NCBI RefSeq assembly: GCF_024758725.1
Contig: NZ_CP096972.1
Coordinates: 354,001-418,000 of the forward strand
Direction of reading: 5' to 3'
Source of the DNA: Sphingomonas sp. SUN039
GTDB lineage: Bacteria; Pseudomonadota; Alphaproteobacteria; Sphingomonadales; Sphingomonadaceae
DNA length: 64,000 nt
A program made the position numbers and the translations under genes. Under the pieces are notes generated by a model. That model searched no databases and had not been told where the DNA came from. It saw only the letters and a list, made by a program, of their open reading frames with translations. Shown here in pieces: positions 36,858 to 45,308 of the stretch; within the stretch, counting starts at the first letter, position 1, and every line of letters starts with the position of its first letter.

Positions 36858-37156
36858 GGCAGGTCGAGCGCCGTGGCGACGACATAGCCGATCGTACCGA
36901 CCGCGTTGCCGCGACCCCAGGCCCAGATTTGGCCGAGGTCGATCAGATGGAAAATGTCACCGGATGCCAGCGTTGCCACAGCGTCGCTGCCAATGTCGGG
37001 GCGGCTGTGGACAATGGCCGTCGTGTTGAGGCGCACGGCCACCGGTTCGACATAGTGCTGGGCGAAGATGCGGTCGGCGACAGCGATTTCGGCGAGGTCG
37101 CGACGGACCGCATAGCGGCCCGGTTCGAGTGCGACCGACGGCCCCGTCAGGCGAAA
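36854..37156 (-). pseudogene. SH3-domain remnant of an NlpC/P60-type peptidase
   Basis: The frame reads LTGPSVALEPGRYAVRRDLAEIAVADRIFAQHYVEPVAV and then a bacterial SH3 segment ending in WAWGRGNAVGTIGYV. This matches the N-terminal half of C40 (NlpC/P60) cell-wall peptidases, but the frame stops where the catalytic domain should begin and no Cys/His catalytic site follows. No good start lies between the MarR gene's stop (37161) and the conserved part; in-frame starts exist only inside the MarR gene (such as 37255). I read it as a decayed gene, though a short SH3-only protein is possible. Confidence 0.5.
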
Positions 37157-37160
37157 CTGC

Positions 37161-37529
37161 CTACGCTGCGGCGCGGCGTCCCTGGTCTCCGCCGACAAGT
37201 CGTCCGAATTCGCCAAGAAAATCTGCCCCCGCCTGCGTTTTCGCGACGAAGACATTTCGCCGGTCCTGCTCGTCGCGCTGGCGCGCCAGATAGCCGAGAG
37301 CACCCAGTCGGTTCAAGGCGCGAGTAATCACCGGTTTCGAGACGTTGAGATCGCGGGCGAGTCCGCGCACGGTGTGGGGGCCGGGGGTTTCGTACACGAC
37401 CATCAGCAGCGCCATCTGCCGGTTGGTCAGGTCGGGCTGTCCCGACCGGACGTAATCCAGCAGGGTGTTCATCCAGTCGGTAATCATCGCACGGGGCACG
37501 GTCGGATCCTTCCCGCCCGCATCGGTCAC
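37161..37529 (-). CDS. MarR-family transcriptional regulator
   Basis: The 122-residue protein contains the winged helix TNRQMALLMVVYETPGPHTVRGLARDLNVSKPVITRALNRLGALGYLAR followed by the DEQDRRNVFV wing, a textbook MarR pattern. It lies between the aminopeptidase gene and the SH3 remnant on the same strand. Its ligand and targets are unknown. Confidence 0.88.
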   Translation of the reverse strand: MTDAGGKDPTVPRAMITDWMNTLLDYVRSGQPDLTNRQMALLMVVYETPGPHTVRGLARDLNVSKPVITRALNRLGALGYLARQRDEQDRRNVFVAKTQAGADFLGEFGRLVGGDQGRRAAA

Positions 37530-37584
37530 GGGCGATTTATCCGGTCTGAACGTATGAGAAGCGTAACGGTTGCGTGGGCGCCGA

Positions 37585-38982
37585 TCAGCCGAAACGCGCC
37601 TGTAGCATCGCCCAGACCGCGCGCAGACCCAGCGCCTCGCCGCCTTTGGGACGACCGGGTTTCGCGGCAGGCCTCCATGCGAAGGTGTCGAGATGCAGCC
37701 ACGGCGTCCCGTCGGACACGAAGCGTTGCAGGAACAGGGCGGCAGTCACCGCACCGGCAAAGCCGCCGTCGGGCGAGTTGTTGAGATCGGCAATGTCCGA
37801 TTTCAGCATATCGTCGTATCCGGCATGAAGCGGCATCCGCCACAACGGGTCGTCGGTGGCGATGCCTGCAGCCACTACAGCGGCCGCAAGTTCGTCGTCA
37901 TTGGCAAAGGTCGCGGGCAAATCGGGACCGAGCGCAACGCGGGCCGCACCGGTAAGCGTTGCGAAATCGACGATCAGCGTGGGGTCGCTTTCGCCTGCCT
38001 TGGTCAAGGCGTCGGCGAGCACCAGCCGCCCCTCGGCGTCGGTATTGGCAATCTCCACCGTCAGCCCCTGCCGGCTGGTCAGCACGTCGCCGGGTCGGAA
38101 AGCATTGCCCGCAATCGCGTTTTCAACGGCCGGGACCAGCAGGTGCAAACGCACCGGCAGTCGCGCCGCCATCACCAGCTGCGCGAGGGCGAAAGCGTGT
38201 GCAGCGCCACCCATATCTTTCTTCATCAGGCGCATGCCCGATGACGGCTTGATATCGAGGCCGCCGCTGTCGAAGCAGACGCCTTTGCCGATGATGGCGA
38301 GGCGGGGGTGTGCCGGGTTCCCCCATTCGATTTCGATCAGGCGCGGCGCGAAATCGCGGGCAGCGGCCATGCCGACCGCGTGGATCATCGGATAACCGGT
38401 TTCGAGGTCGTGCCTCTTGGTCACGGTCAGCGTCGCGTCGAACGCCTTGGCAAGCCGCGCGGCCTCGGCTTCCAGTTGCGGCGGACCCATATCGGCGGCG
38501 GGCGTATTGACCATGTCGCGGACGAGCGCGACCGCTTCAGCCTCGCGAACGGTCGCGTCGATGCTGGCGGGGTCGGCAGTCAGCAAGATGCGCGCGCCAA
38601 CGGACTTGTCATCCTTCAGGTAGCGGTCGAACCGGTAGTGCGCGAGCAACCAGCCGAGTGCCGCAGGCCCCGGTGCACCGGTCGCGAGGCGATAGGCCCC
38701 CTCGGGCAATGTCTCGGCGAGTTTGGCCAGGCACCAAGGTGACAGCTTCCCGGCGTCGGAAACCACCGTCACGACCGACCAGTCCTCGGCGTCTTCACCG
38801 GGAAGGATGGCGCTGGCGTAGCCAAGCGGTTTCAGCTTCTGCGCGGCGGCAGCGGATCGCGCGCGGGGTGGCTGTGCGGCCAGCCATGAATCGAAGTTTT
38901 TCTTATCGGTGATGTGGATTTTACGGGCTGCCTGGCCTTTGTCGGGGTGCAGCAGCGTGTTGAAGTGATCGACCGAGTTCAT
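37585..38982 (-). CDS. Leucyl aminopeptidase, M17 family
   Basis: The 465-residue enzyme has the M17 signature NTDAEGRLVLADAL and the metal site region GKGVCFDSGGLDIKPSSGMRLMKKDMGG. These di-zinc or manganese peptidases remove N-terminal residues from peptides in the cytoplasm. The N-terminal domain (about 1-170) is the variable macro-like domain. It is slightly shorter than PepA, as is usual for the second alphaproteobacterial M17 group. Confidence 0.93.
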   Translation of the reverse strand: MNSVDHFNTLLHPDKGQAARKIHITDKKNFDSWLAAQPPRARSAAAAQKLKPLGYASAILPGEDAEDWSVVTVVSDAGKLSPWCLAKLAETLPEGAYRLATGAPGPAALGWLLAHYRFDRYLKDDKSVGARILLTADPASIDATVREAEAVALVRDMVNTPAADMGPPQLEAEAARLAKAFDATLTVTKRHDLETGYPMIHAVGMAAARDFAPRLIEIEWGNPAHPRLAIIGKGVCFDSGGLDIKPSSGMRLMKKDMGGAAHAFALAQLVMAARLPVRLHLLVPAVENAIAGNAFRPGDVLTSRQGLTVEIANTDAEGRLVLADALTKAGESDPTLIVDFATLTGAARVALGPDLPATFANDDELAAAVVAAGIATDDPLWRMPLHAGYDDMLKSDIADLNNSPDGGFAGAVTAALFLQRFVSDGTPWLHLDTFAWRPAAKPGRPKGGEALGLRAVWAMLQARFG

Positions 38983-39078
38983 TACCCTGACTAGCGAGCG
39001 GTCCGCTCCAAAGCCTAGCGAAATTTGACGTCGTGCAACGTTAATTTATCAACCGGGATAGTTGTGGGAGAAAAGTTC

Positions 39079-40224
39079 TTGACCCGTCATGCGCTCGCGC
39101 TTCTTGCTTTGGTGGCTCCTGCCTTCCTGAGTGCTGCTACGCCTGCCCAAATCGATGTCGAGGTTCGCGCCGCAATGGCCCGCACGGGTGCAAAGGGTAT
39201 GGCGCTGGCCGTTATCGAGGGCGGCAAGCCGGTGCTGGTTCGTGCATGGGGCGCGCGTAATGTAAAAGGTGACCCGCTAACGACGGACACCGTGATGTAT
39301 GGCGCGTCGCTGACCAAGGCGGTGTTTGCCTATACCGTGATGCAACTGGTCGAAGAAGGAAAACTCGATCTGGATCGCCCGATCGCTGCATATCTACCGA
39401 AGCCCTTGCCTGAATATGCCGACGAAGAGGAGCGCTATGCAGCGTGGCAGCATCTGGCGGGCGACGAACGCTGGCGGAGACTGACGCCACGCATCCTGCT
39501 GACGCACAGCTCGGGCTTTGCCAATTTCGGTTTCCTCGAACCAGACGGCAAGCTGAAGTTCCATTTCGAACCCGGCAGCCGCTACGCCTATTCCGGTGAC
39601 GGATTGATCCTCCTGCAATTCGTGATCGAACGCGGCCTGGGGCTCGACCTCGGGGCAGAGATGCAGCGCCGCGTGTTCGGCCCTCTCGGCATGAAGACAA
39701 CAAGCATGACGTGGCGTGCCGATTTTGCCGCTAATTTGGCCGACGGATGGAAGGAAGATGGGAGCGTTGAGCCGCATGACGAACGCAGCAAGCCTCGGGC
39801 TGCTGGATCGATGGACACAACGATTGCAGATTTTGCGCGCTTTGCCGGTGCCTATGTGCGCGGGGAGGGTTTAAGGCCAGCATCGCGACGGGCACTGACT
39901 GCGCCGCATCTGCCGATCACGACTGCATCGCAATTCCCGTCGCTTCAAGTCGAAGCGGCGCCCGACAAGCGCATCGTCGGGCTGGCGGCAGGCTTGGGTG
40001 TGATCACTTTCAATGGCCCACAAGGACGCGGATTCCAGAAGGGCGGGCACAATGATTCGACCGGCAACACATGGGTTTGTGTAGAGCGCGGTCGGCGTTG
40101 CGTCATAATTCTGGCCAACGACGTTCGCGCCGAACCGGCGTTCCCCGGGATCGTCAAGTTGGTGCTGGGCGAGACCGGCATGCCATGGCGCTGGGAATAC
40201 GGCGCGGTCGACTGGGCGAAATAG
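39079..40224 (+). CDS. Serine hydrolase, beta-lactamase/DD-peptidase fold (class C-like)
   Basis: From a TTG at 39079, with GGGAG upstream, the 381-residue protein begins with a signal peptide (LTRHALALLALVAPAFLSAA). The SxxK motif is YGASLTKAVF, the second motif is YSGDG in place of YxN, and a late GxxKGGH-like segment (GFQKGGHNDSTG) follows. Esterases, DD-peptidases and beta-lactamases share this fold; the substrate cannot be read. The start is the least certain part; a GTG at 39064 is an alternative. Confidence 0.85.
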   Translation: MTRHALALLALVAPAFLSAATPAQIDVEVRAAMARTGAKGMALAVIEGGKPVLVRAWGARNVKGDPLTTDTVMYGASLTKAVFAYTVMQLVEEGKLDLDRPIAAYLPKPLPEYADEEERYAAWQHLAGDERWRRLTPRILLTHSSGFANFGFLEPDGKLKFHFEPGSRYAYSGDGLILLQFVIERGLGLDLGAEMQRRVFGPLGMKTTSMTWRADFAANLADGWKEDGSVEPHDERSKPRAAGSMDTTIADFARFAGAYVRGEGLRPASRRALTAPHLPITTASQFPSLQVEAAPDKRIVGLAAGLGVITFNGPQGRGFQKGGHNDSTGNTWVCVERGRRCVIILANDVRAEPAFPGIVKLVLGETGMPWRWEYGAVDWAK

Positions 40225-40225
40225 C

Positions 40226-41554
40226 CTAGGCGGGTACCCCGAACAGGTCGTGGTCGTCGGCGTCCTCGATCAGGACGGGCACGATGTCGCCCTGTGTAAG
40301 GCCGCCGGAATCGCGCAGGAACACGTTCCCGTCGATTTCGGGCGCGTCGGCCTGACTGCGTCCCGTCGCGCCGCCGTCTTCGTCGACTTCGTCGATGATG
40401 ACATCGAGGGTGCGACCGACCTTGGCGGCGAGCTTTTCGGCGCTGATCCGCGCGGTCAGTTCCATCAGGCGGGTGTAGCGCTCCTCCTTGACCTCCTCGG
40501 GCACGGGGTCGGGCAGGGCATTGGCAGCGGCACCCTCGACGGATTCGAAACGGAAGGCTCCGACGCGGTCGAGCTGGGCTTCGGTCAGCCAGTCCATCAG
40601 ATACCGGAAATCGTCCTCGGTCTCGCCGGGGAAGCCGACGACGAAGGTCGAGCGGATGGCGATGTCGGGGCAGATCGAGCGCCAGCGGTGGATACGTTCG
40701 AGAACTTTCGCTTCGTTGGCGGGGCGTTTCATGGCGCGCAGCACCGAAGGGGCGGCGTGCTGGAAGGGAATATCGAGATAAGGCGAAACCAACCCTTCGG
40801 CCATCAGGGGGATTACCTGATCGACATGCGGGTAGGGATAGACATAGTGGAGGCGGACCCAGGCACCGAGGCTGCCCAGTTCGCGCGCGAGGTCGGTCAT
40901 GTGCGCGCGGACGTCGCGACCGTGCCATTCACGCGATTGGTGTTTGATATCGACGCCGTAAGCCGAGGTGTCTTGCGAGATCACCAGCAATTCGCGCGTG
41001 CCCGCCGCAACCAGTTTCTCGGCTTCGCGCAGGATGGCATCGGGGCGGCGGCTGACGAGGTCGCCACGGATGCTGGGGATGATGCAGAACGAACAACGGT
41101 GGTTGCAGCCCTCCGAGATTTTCAGATAGCTGTAGTGGCGGGGCGTGAGTTTCAGGCCGCTGTCGGGGACAAGGTTGAGGAACGCATTGGCGGGCATCGG
41201 GGCCGCTTCGTGGACCGCGCCGACGACGGCCTCATACTGATGCGCGCCGCTGATCGCGAGCACCTTGGGGAAGCGGGTGCGGATCATTTCGGCCTCTTGG
41301 CCCAGGCAGCCGGTGACGATGACACGGCCGTTTTCGGCGAGTGCCTCGCCGATGGCTTCCAGCGATTCCTCCTTGGCGGAATCGAGAAAGCCGCAGGTGT
41401 TGACCAGCACGACATCGGCCCCGGCATAGTCGGGCGACAGGCCGTAGCCGTCGGCGCGGAGCTTGGTCAGGATGCGCTCGCTGTCGACCAAGGCCTTGGG
41501 GCAGCCGAGCGACACCATGCCGACCTTGGGCGGGAGAGGAAGTATGGTAGCCAT
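40226..41554 (-). CDS. rimO: Ribosomal protein S12 methylthiotransferase
   Basis: The 442-residue radical-SAM enzyme adds a methylthio group to an Asp of ribosomal protein S12. The N-terminal UPF0004 domain has [10 protein letters not shown] and [10 protein letters not shown], the radical-SAM cluster is CNHRCSFC, and a TRAM domain closes the protein ([21 protein letters not shown]). All three Cys pairs are intact. It is convergent with the serine hydrolase, almost touching it. Confidence 0.95.
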   Translation of the reverse strand: MATILPLPPKVGMVSLGCPKALVDSERILTKLRADGYGLSPDYAGADVVLVNTCGFLDSAKEESLEAIGEALAENGRVIVTGCLGQEAEMIRTRFPKVLAISGAHQYEAVVGAVHEAAPMPANAFLNLVPDSGLKLTPRHYSYLKISEGCNHRCSFCIIPSIRGDLVSRRPDAILREAEKLVAAGTRELLVISQDTSAYGVDIKHQSREWHGRDVRAHMTDLARELGSLGAWVRLHYVYPYPHVDQVIPLMAEGLVSPYLDIPFQHAAPSVLRAMKRPANEAKVLERIHRWRSICPDIAIRSTFVVGFPGETEDDFRYLMDWLTEAQLDRVGAFRFESVEGAAANALPDPVPEEVKEERYTRLMELTARISAEKLAAKVGRTLDVIIDEVDEDGGATGRSQADAPEIDGNVFLRDSGGLTQGDIVPVLIEDADDHDLFGVPA

Positions 41555-41670
41555 GGGAAGCGCGCGCCATTAGCCGAACTGCACGGCTTTGCCCAGCACC
41601 GTGCGGCGACGGGATGTTAACCATATGGAATTAAGGCAGCACGCTCAACTTTGTGCGAATGGATGGGCAC

Positions 41671-42861
41671 ATGAACTGGCGTGGAATTTCGGGCATTTAC
41701 GCGGGGTTTGCGCTGGTGCTCGGCGGGGCGTGGCTGTGGATGCAGCAGGGTTCGGTCTGGGGGCTGGCGGTCGCGGGTGCCGGCGTGGTGCTTGCGGGCG
41801 CAAGCGTTGTATCGATCGTGCTCGCGCGGCGGGGTCCGCGTCCGGAAAAGGCAGCGAAGCCGGCCAAAGCGGTGCGCGGCAAGGCGGCGGTCGTTCCCGA
41901 TACGGAAGCCGACTCCATCGCCAAATCGCGGCTGGCGGCGCTTGCCGGACGGACGTCAGGGCGACCGGTGGCTGTGGAGCCGGTCGAGCTGGTCGTTCCA
42001 GAGGAAAATCAGACCGATCTTCCTGAAGCGAGCATGACGGAAGCTGTGGAGACGTCCCCCGGGATCGACACGCCCGAGCTTGTCGAAGACGCTGCTGATG
42101 CTGCGTTACCGGCGGCGGATGCCGAACGCGGCTTCGACGAACCCGGCGACGTCGCGGTTGAGACAGCGGAGAGCGACCTTTCCAGCGAGTCCGTTGCTGA
42201 ACCCATGGATGCGTGGCCCGAAGCCGATTTGCCCGAACCTGTCGAGGGCGCCTTTTCTCCGGCGCTTCCGGTTGCGGAATCCGAACCGGGACTCGACGAG
42301 GTTGACCAAGTCGAGATCGAGGCAACGGATAGCGAAATTCCCGACGAGCTCGTTGCCGAAACCCATGAAGCTGCTCAAGAAGCTGACTTGCCCATTGCTG
42401 AGGCTGGGCAAGGCTTCGACGAGCTCAGCCAAGTCGCTGTGGAGGGAGCAGACGCCGATCCGGGCGAACCCGGTTTCGATGAGATCAGTCACGTCGAGGT
42501 CGAAGCAACCGACTCCCCCGCCGTCGCGCTTGACCGTTTGCCGGGCTTCCCCTGGACAGCGCGCTTCATCGGGCTGTGGTCGCGCGACGTGCGCTATGCC
42601 TGTCCCGACGATCTGCGCGGCGCGGTCGCGCATTGGCAGCGCTGGGCCGATACGCAGGCCTCGGGTGCGCCGATTCCCGAAGAGGCGTCCGAGGAATTTC
42701 AGGCCATGCTGGCGGTATGGCGCGAATGCGGCGCGGACGTTCCCGGCCTGTCGAGCGACGACGGGGTTGCGGTGCAGCTCGCTGAGGAAGCGGAGTATGA
42801 TGCGGCGCTGGCGGGGTTGTTGCCGAGGGTGTTGCGCGGAATGGTTTCGGCCGGGGGGTAA
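41671..42861 (+). CDS. Acidic membrane protein with repeat-derived segments, unknown function
   Basis: The 396-residue protein has two membrane segments (about 4-24 and 28-49), a basic stretch, a long acidic low-complexity region (about 95-290) and a compact C-terminal domain (about 290-396) with PWTARFIGLWSRDVRYAC and AHWQRWADTQ. The acidic part holds imperfect units of the form G-F/L-D-E-x-x-x-V-x-V/I-E. One unit's DNA (42412-42436) matches an intergenic palindrome arm at 61700-61724 in 24 of 25 bases. I do not know the family. The start is uncertain; GTG at 41653 and ATG at 41659 are also in frame. Confidence 0.65.
   Translation: MNWRGISGIYAGFALVLGGAWLWMQQGSVWGLAVAGAGVVLAGASVVSIVLARRGPRPEKAAKPAKAVRGKAAVVPDTEADSIAKSRLAALAGRTSGRPVAVEPVELVVPEENQTDLPEASMTEAVETSPGIDTPELVEDAADAALPAADAERGFDEPGDVAVETAESDLSSESVAEPMDAWPEADLPEPVEGAFSPALPVAESEPGLDEVDQVEIEATDSEIPDELVAETHEAAQEADLPIAEAGQGFDELSQVAVEGADADPGEPGFDEISHVEVEATDSPAVALDRLPGFPWTARFIGLWSRDVRYACPDDLRGAVAHWQRWADTQASGAPIPEEASEEFQAMLAVWRECGADVPGLSSDDGVAVQLAEEAEYDAALAGLLPRVLRGMVSAGG
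42412..42436. repeat. Coding copy of the CTTCGACAAGCTCAGCC palindrome arm
   Basis: GGCTTCGACGAGCTCAGCC plus AAGTCG differs from the intergenic arm at 61700-61724 by one base. It encodes GFDELSQV in the acidic protein. More diverged relatives lie at about 42131-42155 and 42474-42500, and a right-arm-like GAGCTTGTCGAAG at 42074-42086. Confidence 0.65.
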
Positions 42862-42966
42862 TGCTGGGCATGGGCGAAGCCCATGCCGTCGGTCGGCGCA
42901 TTAGCGCCGCCGTCCGCACCGGTCGCCGCTGGCGCGTCGTAGCTTCGCTACGCCTTGCGCGACCGG

Positions 42967-43042
42967 TGGTGGGCGATGACGGGCTCGAACCGCCGACATC
43001 CTCCGTGTAAAGGAGGCGCTCTACCAACTGAGCTAATCGCCC
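42967..43042 (-). tRNA. tRNA-Val (anticodon TAC), 3' CCA encoded
   Basis: Read on the minus strand it starts GGGCGATTAGCTCAGTTGG, has the D-arm, a CCTCC-TTTACAC-GGAGG anticodon arm, GGTTCGAGCCC as the T-arm and ATCGCCCACCA at the end. The acceptor stem is fully paired, and the loop gives anticodon TAC (valine). Confidence 0.95.
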
Positions 43043-43084
43043 GCGCCGACGCCCCTGCCGCAAAGTGCGGGCGGCATCAACCCG

Positions 43085-43519
43085 TCAGAACGGCCGCCCG
43101 GTCGTCCGCAGCCTGTGCGCCGTCCGGATCGCGCCATAGGTGAGCAGGCCGATGGGGCCGAACAGGAATGTCAGCACCAGCGGCACGATCACTGCCCAGT
43201 GGGGCACGCCGATCTTGCCCGCATCCTCGACTTCCCACGCGCCGGTAAACAGGTCGAAGGCGAGGAAATGCGTCCAGCCGAGCATGACATTGCCCGGCAT
43301 CGAGAATAGCGCCGAGACGCCCGCGAGGGTGGAGAAGCTACCGCTCTCGACCGGCTGGGTGATCGTGAACAGTTGCACGAAATAGGCGAGTGCCAACGCG
43401 GCAGAGAGCAGCCGTGCGCCGCGGATCAGGGGGATGCGCGACAGCGGCGCGGCGAGCAGCGCGATCCAGCCGGCGAAGGCGAGGAGCGAGCAAAGGCTGA
43501 AGATCTGGTCGAGGGTCAC
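43085..43519 (-). CDS. ABA4-like (DUF4281-type) membrane protein
   Basis: From GTG at 43519 the 144-residue protein has about four membrane segments: LDQIFSLCSLLAFAGWIALLA, LSAALALAYFVQLF, GWTHFLAFDLFTGAWE and VIVPLVLTFLFGPIGLL. The PGNVMLGWTHFLAFDLFTGAW piece is the hallmark of ABA4-like proteins, named after a plant xanthophyll gene. The bacterial role is unknown. Its GTG overlaps the stop of the upstream XRE regulator (GTGA), so they are translationally coupled. Confidence 0.8.
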   Translation of the reverse strand: MTLDQIFSLCSLLAFAGWIALLAAPLSRIPLIRGARLLSAALALAYFVQLFTITQPVESGSFSTLAGVSALFSMPGNVMLGWTHFLAFDLFTGAWEVEDAGKIGVPHWAVIVPLVLTFLFGPIGLLTYGAIRTAHRLRTTGRPF

Positions 43520-44079
43520 AGCTCGCGCACCAATTTCACCGCGCTTGCGGCCCAAGCGGGATCGGTGACGATCTGTTGCTTGCCGCCGGGTTCGAGCGGC
43601 AGCACTTGCAGCCGGTCGCCCTCGCGGCCGATCAGGCGGCCGAAGATGAAGCGGCCCGCAGGGCGCGGGAGCAGGACGTCGCGGTTGAGCAGCGCGGCGT
43701 AACTGTCGGGCGCGACTTTCGCGCACCAGATGACGTCGCCGCGCCGGTAATCGCCGATGCCATCCTCGACCGTCATGGCAACCATGTCGCCCGTCGGCAT
43801 CGGTGGGGTGACCACCGATTCTCGGCGCGGGGCATGGGCACCGTCGCGGCTGAGCACCGCGACCACAGGGAGATCGGCGCGGTCGGGCAGTTCGACGAGA
43901 TCGCCCGCCGTGACGCCCAGCGCGGCGGCAATCCGGTTGAGCCAGCCCACCGAAACGGTTCGCGTGCCGGTTTCGAGCCGCCCGATGGTCTGCGCGGTGG
44001 TCGGCGGCGAGCAGGCGAGCGCGACATCGAGCAGGGTCATGCTCTTTGCACGGCGGACTTCGCGGATGCGGGTGATCAT
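43516..44079 (-). CDS. XRE-type regulator with LexA/S24-like C-terminal region
   Basis: The 187-residue protein has an N-terminal helix-turn-helix (MITRIREVRRAKSMTLLDVA, then TAQTIGRLETGTRTVSVGWLNRIAAALG) and a C-terminal part with PTGDMVAMTVEDGIGDYRRGDVIWC and FIFGRLIGR. This resembles the S24/LexA-type dimerisation domain of phage-repressor-like proteins. I do not see a convincing Ser/Lys self-cleavage pair. It is divergent from a DUF6456-type gene with about 95 bases between starts. Confidence 0.78.
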   Translation of the reverse strand: MITRIREVRRAKSMTLLDVALACSPPTTAQTIGRLETGTRTVSVGWLNRIAAALGVTAGDLVELPDRADLPVVAVLSRDGAHAPRRESVVTPPMPTGDMVAMTVEDGIGDYRRGDVIWCAKVAPDSYAALLNRDVLLPRPAGRFIFGRLIGREGDRLQVLPLEPGGKQQIVTDPAWAASAVKLVREL

Positions 44080-44173
44080 CGTGGCAGCTCCTTAACCGGT
44101 ACGGATTTTTCTCCTGTCCTACAGATTGCGACTCGTGGCAAGCCCATTTGGTGATTCGAAACAGGAGTAGCGA

Positions 44174-44632
44174 ATGACTCTGGCGCGACAGTTGAAAGAC
44201 CAGCGTATCCCGGGATCGGCGCGTGTCGTGACGATGAACTTGTCCGAGAGTCCGCTCGCCTGGTTGCGCGCGCGGGGACGGGTGTCGCTGCGGCAATATG
44301 ACGCGGGGGAGAAGCTGCGCGGCGATTTCGAACGGGCGTCGCTGGGGCCGAGTGTCACGATGCGCTGGGACGCGAGCGGGGTGAGCGGGCCGCGCGGGCT
44401 CGCGCCCGACGCGCCGGATCGTACGACGGGGCAGGTGGCGGCGAAGCAGCGGTTCGACGCCGCGCTCGCGATGGCGGGACCGGGGTTGTCGGACATATTG
44501 TGGCGGACGGTGTGCGCCTGCGAGAGCATGCCCGACGCCGAACGCGCGCTCGGATGGCCCGCGCGTAGCGGGCGGCTGGTGCTGGGAATGGCACTCGACC
44601 GGGTGGCCGATTTTTACCGGCTGCCGGGGTAG
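44174..44632 (+). CDS. DUF6456-type protein
   Basis: The 152-residue protein has the conserved block NLSESPLAWLRARGRVSLRQYDAGEKLRGDFERASLGPSVTMRW and a helical C-terminus ending RVADFYRLPG. I recall this as DUF6456, found alone or behind HTH domains in alphaproteobacteria. Its length and basic character suggest nucleic-acid or polymerase binding. The divergent XRE regulator may control it. Confidence 0.72.
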   Translation: MTLARQLKDQRIPGSARVVTMNLSESPLAWLRARGRVSLRQYDAGEKLRGDFERASLGPSVTMRWDASGVSGPRGLAPDAPDRTTGQVAAKQRFDAALAMAGPGLSDILWRTVCACESMPDAERALGWPARSGRLVLGMALDRVADFYRLPG

Positions 44633-44657
44633 ATGGGGTGACGCTTTTTTAGCCCTT

Positions 44658-44737
44658 CGCCGAGCGTTAGCGAGGTGCTCATTCGAGCGAAGCGAGAAGT
44701 CTTTAATCGATGTAGACAACCTCGCTAACGCTCGGCG
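44658..44737. repeat. CGAGCG-nn-AGCGAG palindromic repeat
   Basis: Arms at 44658-44676 and 44719-44737 are 19-bp perfect inverted copies (CGCCGAGCGTTAGCGAGGT). A further CTCGCTAGCGCTCG block follows to about 44760. It lies between the convergent DUF6456 and kinase genes and could end transcription from both sides. Confidence 0.82.
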
Positions 44738-44771
44738 GGGCTTCTCGCTAGCGCTCGAAGAAGAGGTTGGC

Positions 44772-45308
44772 TTAAGCCAACGATGGCTTAACAGCCTTCC
44801 CGATCGCCGCCAACGCATTCTCCAGCCGCGCCTCGCCCGTCCCGCCGACGAGAACCCAGTCGACTCCACGCGCAACCAGTTCTTCGCGACATGCCGCGAA
44901 GAAGCGTTCGCGTGTTGCCACGTCTCCGTAAATGCGGGTGCCGTCATCGACCCAGGGCAGATCTATGTCGCACAGCAGATAGAGATCGGCGAAGTCGTCG
45001 AATGCCGCGAACCACGGGTCGCGCGGTAAGCCCATCATGTCGCACCACACCGCCGTCATCAGCGGATCGGTATCGAGGACGATCAGGTCGCGGCCATGCG
45101 GCGCGGCGGCGCGTTCGGCCTTGGCGGCCATCGCCTGTTGCACCTGCGCGATGTCGAGCAACTGCGCGCTGTCGAGGTCGGTGCCGTGCTCCTCGCAATA
45201 GGTGCGTCCGTATTCGGGCACCCAATTCGTGCCGAAATGTGCGGCGAGTTGCGCGGCGAGGCGCGATTTTCCCACGCTTTCGGGTCCGTGCAGGCAGATA
45301 CGCTTCAT
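44772..45308 (-). CDS. Nicotinamide riboside kinase-like ATPase (NadR C-terminal type)
   Basis: The 178-residue protein is a stand-alone P-loop domain: Walker A HGPESVGKSRLA at residues of about 8-19, then EYGRTYCEE, VLDTDPLMTAVW and YGDVATRERFFAACRE. This is the pattern of the NadR ribosylnicotinamide kinase domain. It overlaps pnuC by 4 bases, so uptake and phosphorylation of nicotinamide riboside for NAD salvage are coupled. No NMN adenylyltransferase or HTH domain is fused, unlike full NadR. Confidence 0.87.
   Translation of the reverse strand: MKRICLHGPESVGKSRLAAQLAAHFGTNWVPEYGRTYCEEHGTDLDSAQLLDIAQVQQAMAAKAERAAAPHGRDLIVLDTDPLMTAVWCDMMGLPRDPWFAAFDDFADLYLLCDIDLPWVDDGTRIYGDVATRERFFAACREELVARGVDWVLVGGTGEARLENALAAIGKAVKPSLA

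Noticed and set aside
42967-43042. tRNA-Val as the attachment site of the head-tail cluster
   Set aside because: The cluster starts about 9.6 kb away with unrelated genes between, and I saw no direct repeat of the tRNA end near it and no integrase.
43085-44947. A 620-codon leftward frame reaching across the XRE gene and the DUF6456 gene
   Set aside because: Only its last 144 codons (the ABA4-like protein from GTG 43519) are protein-like. The rest is Arg/Pro-rich shadow of other genes.
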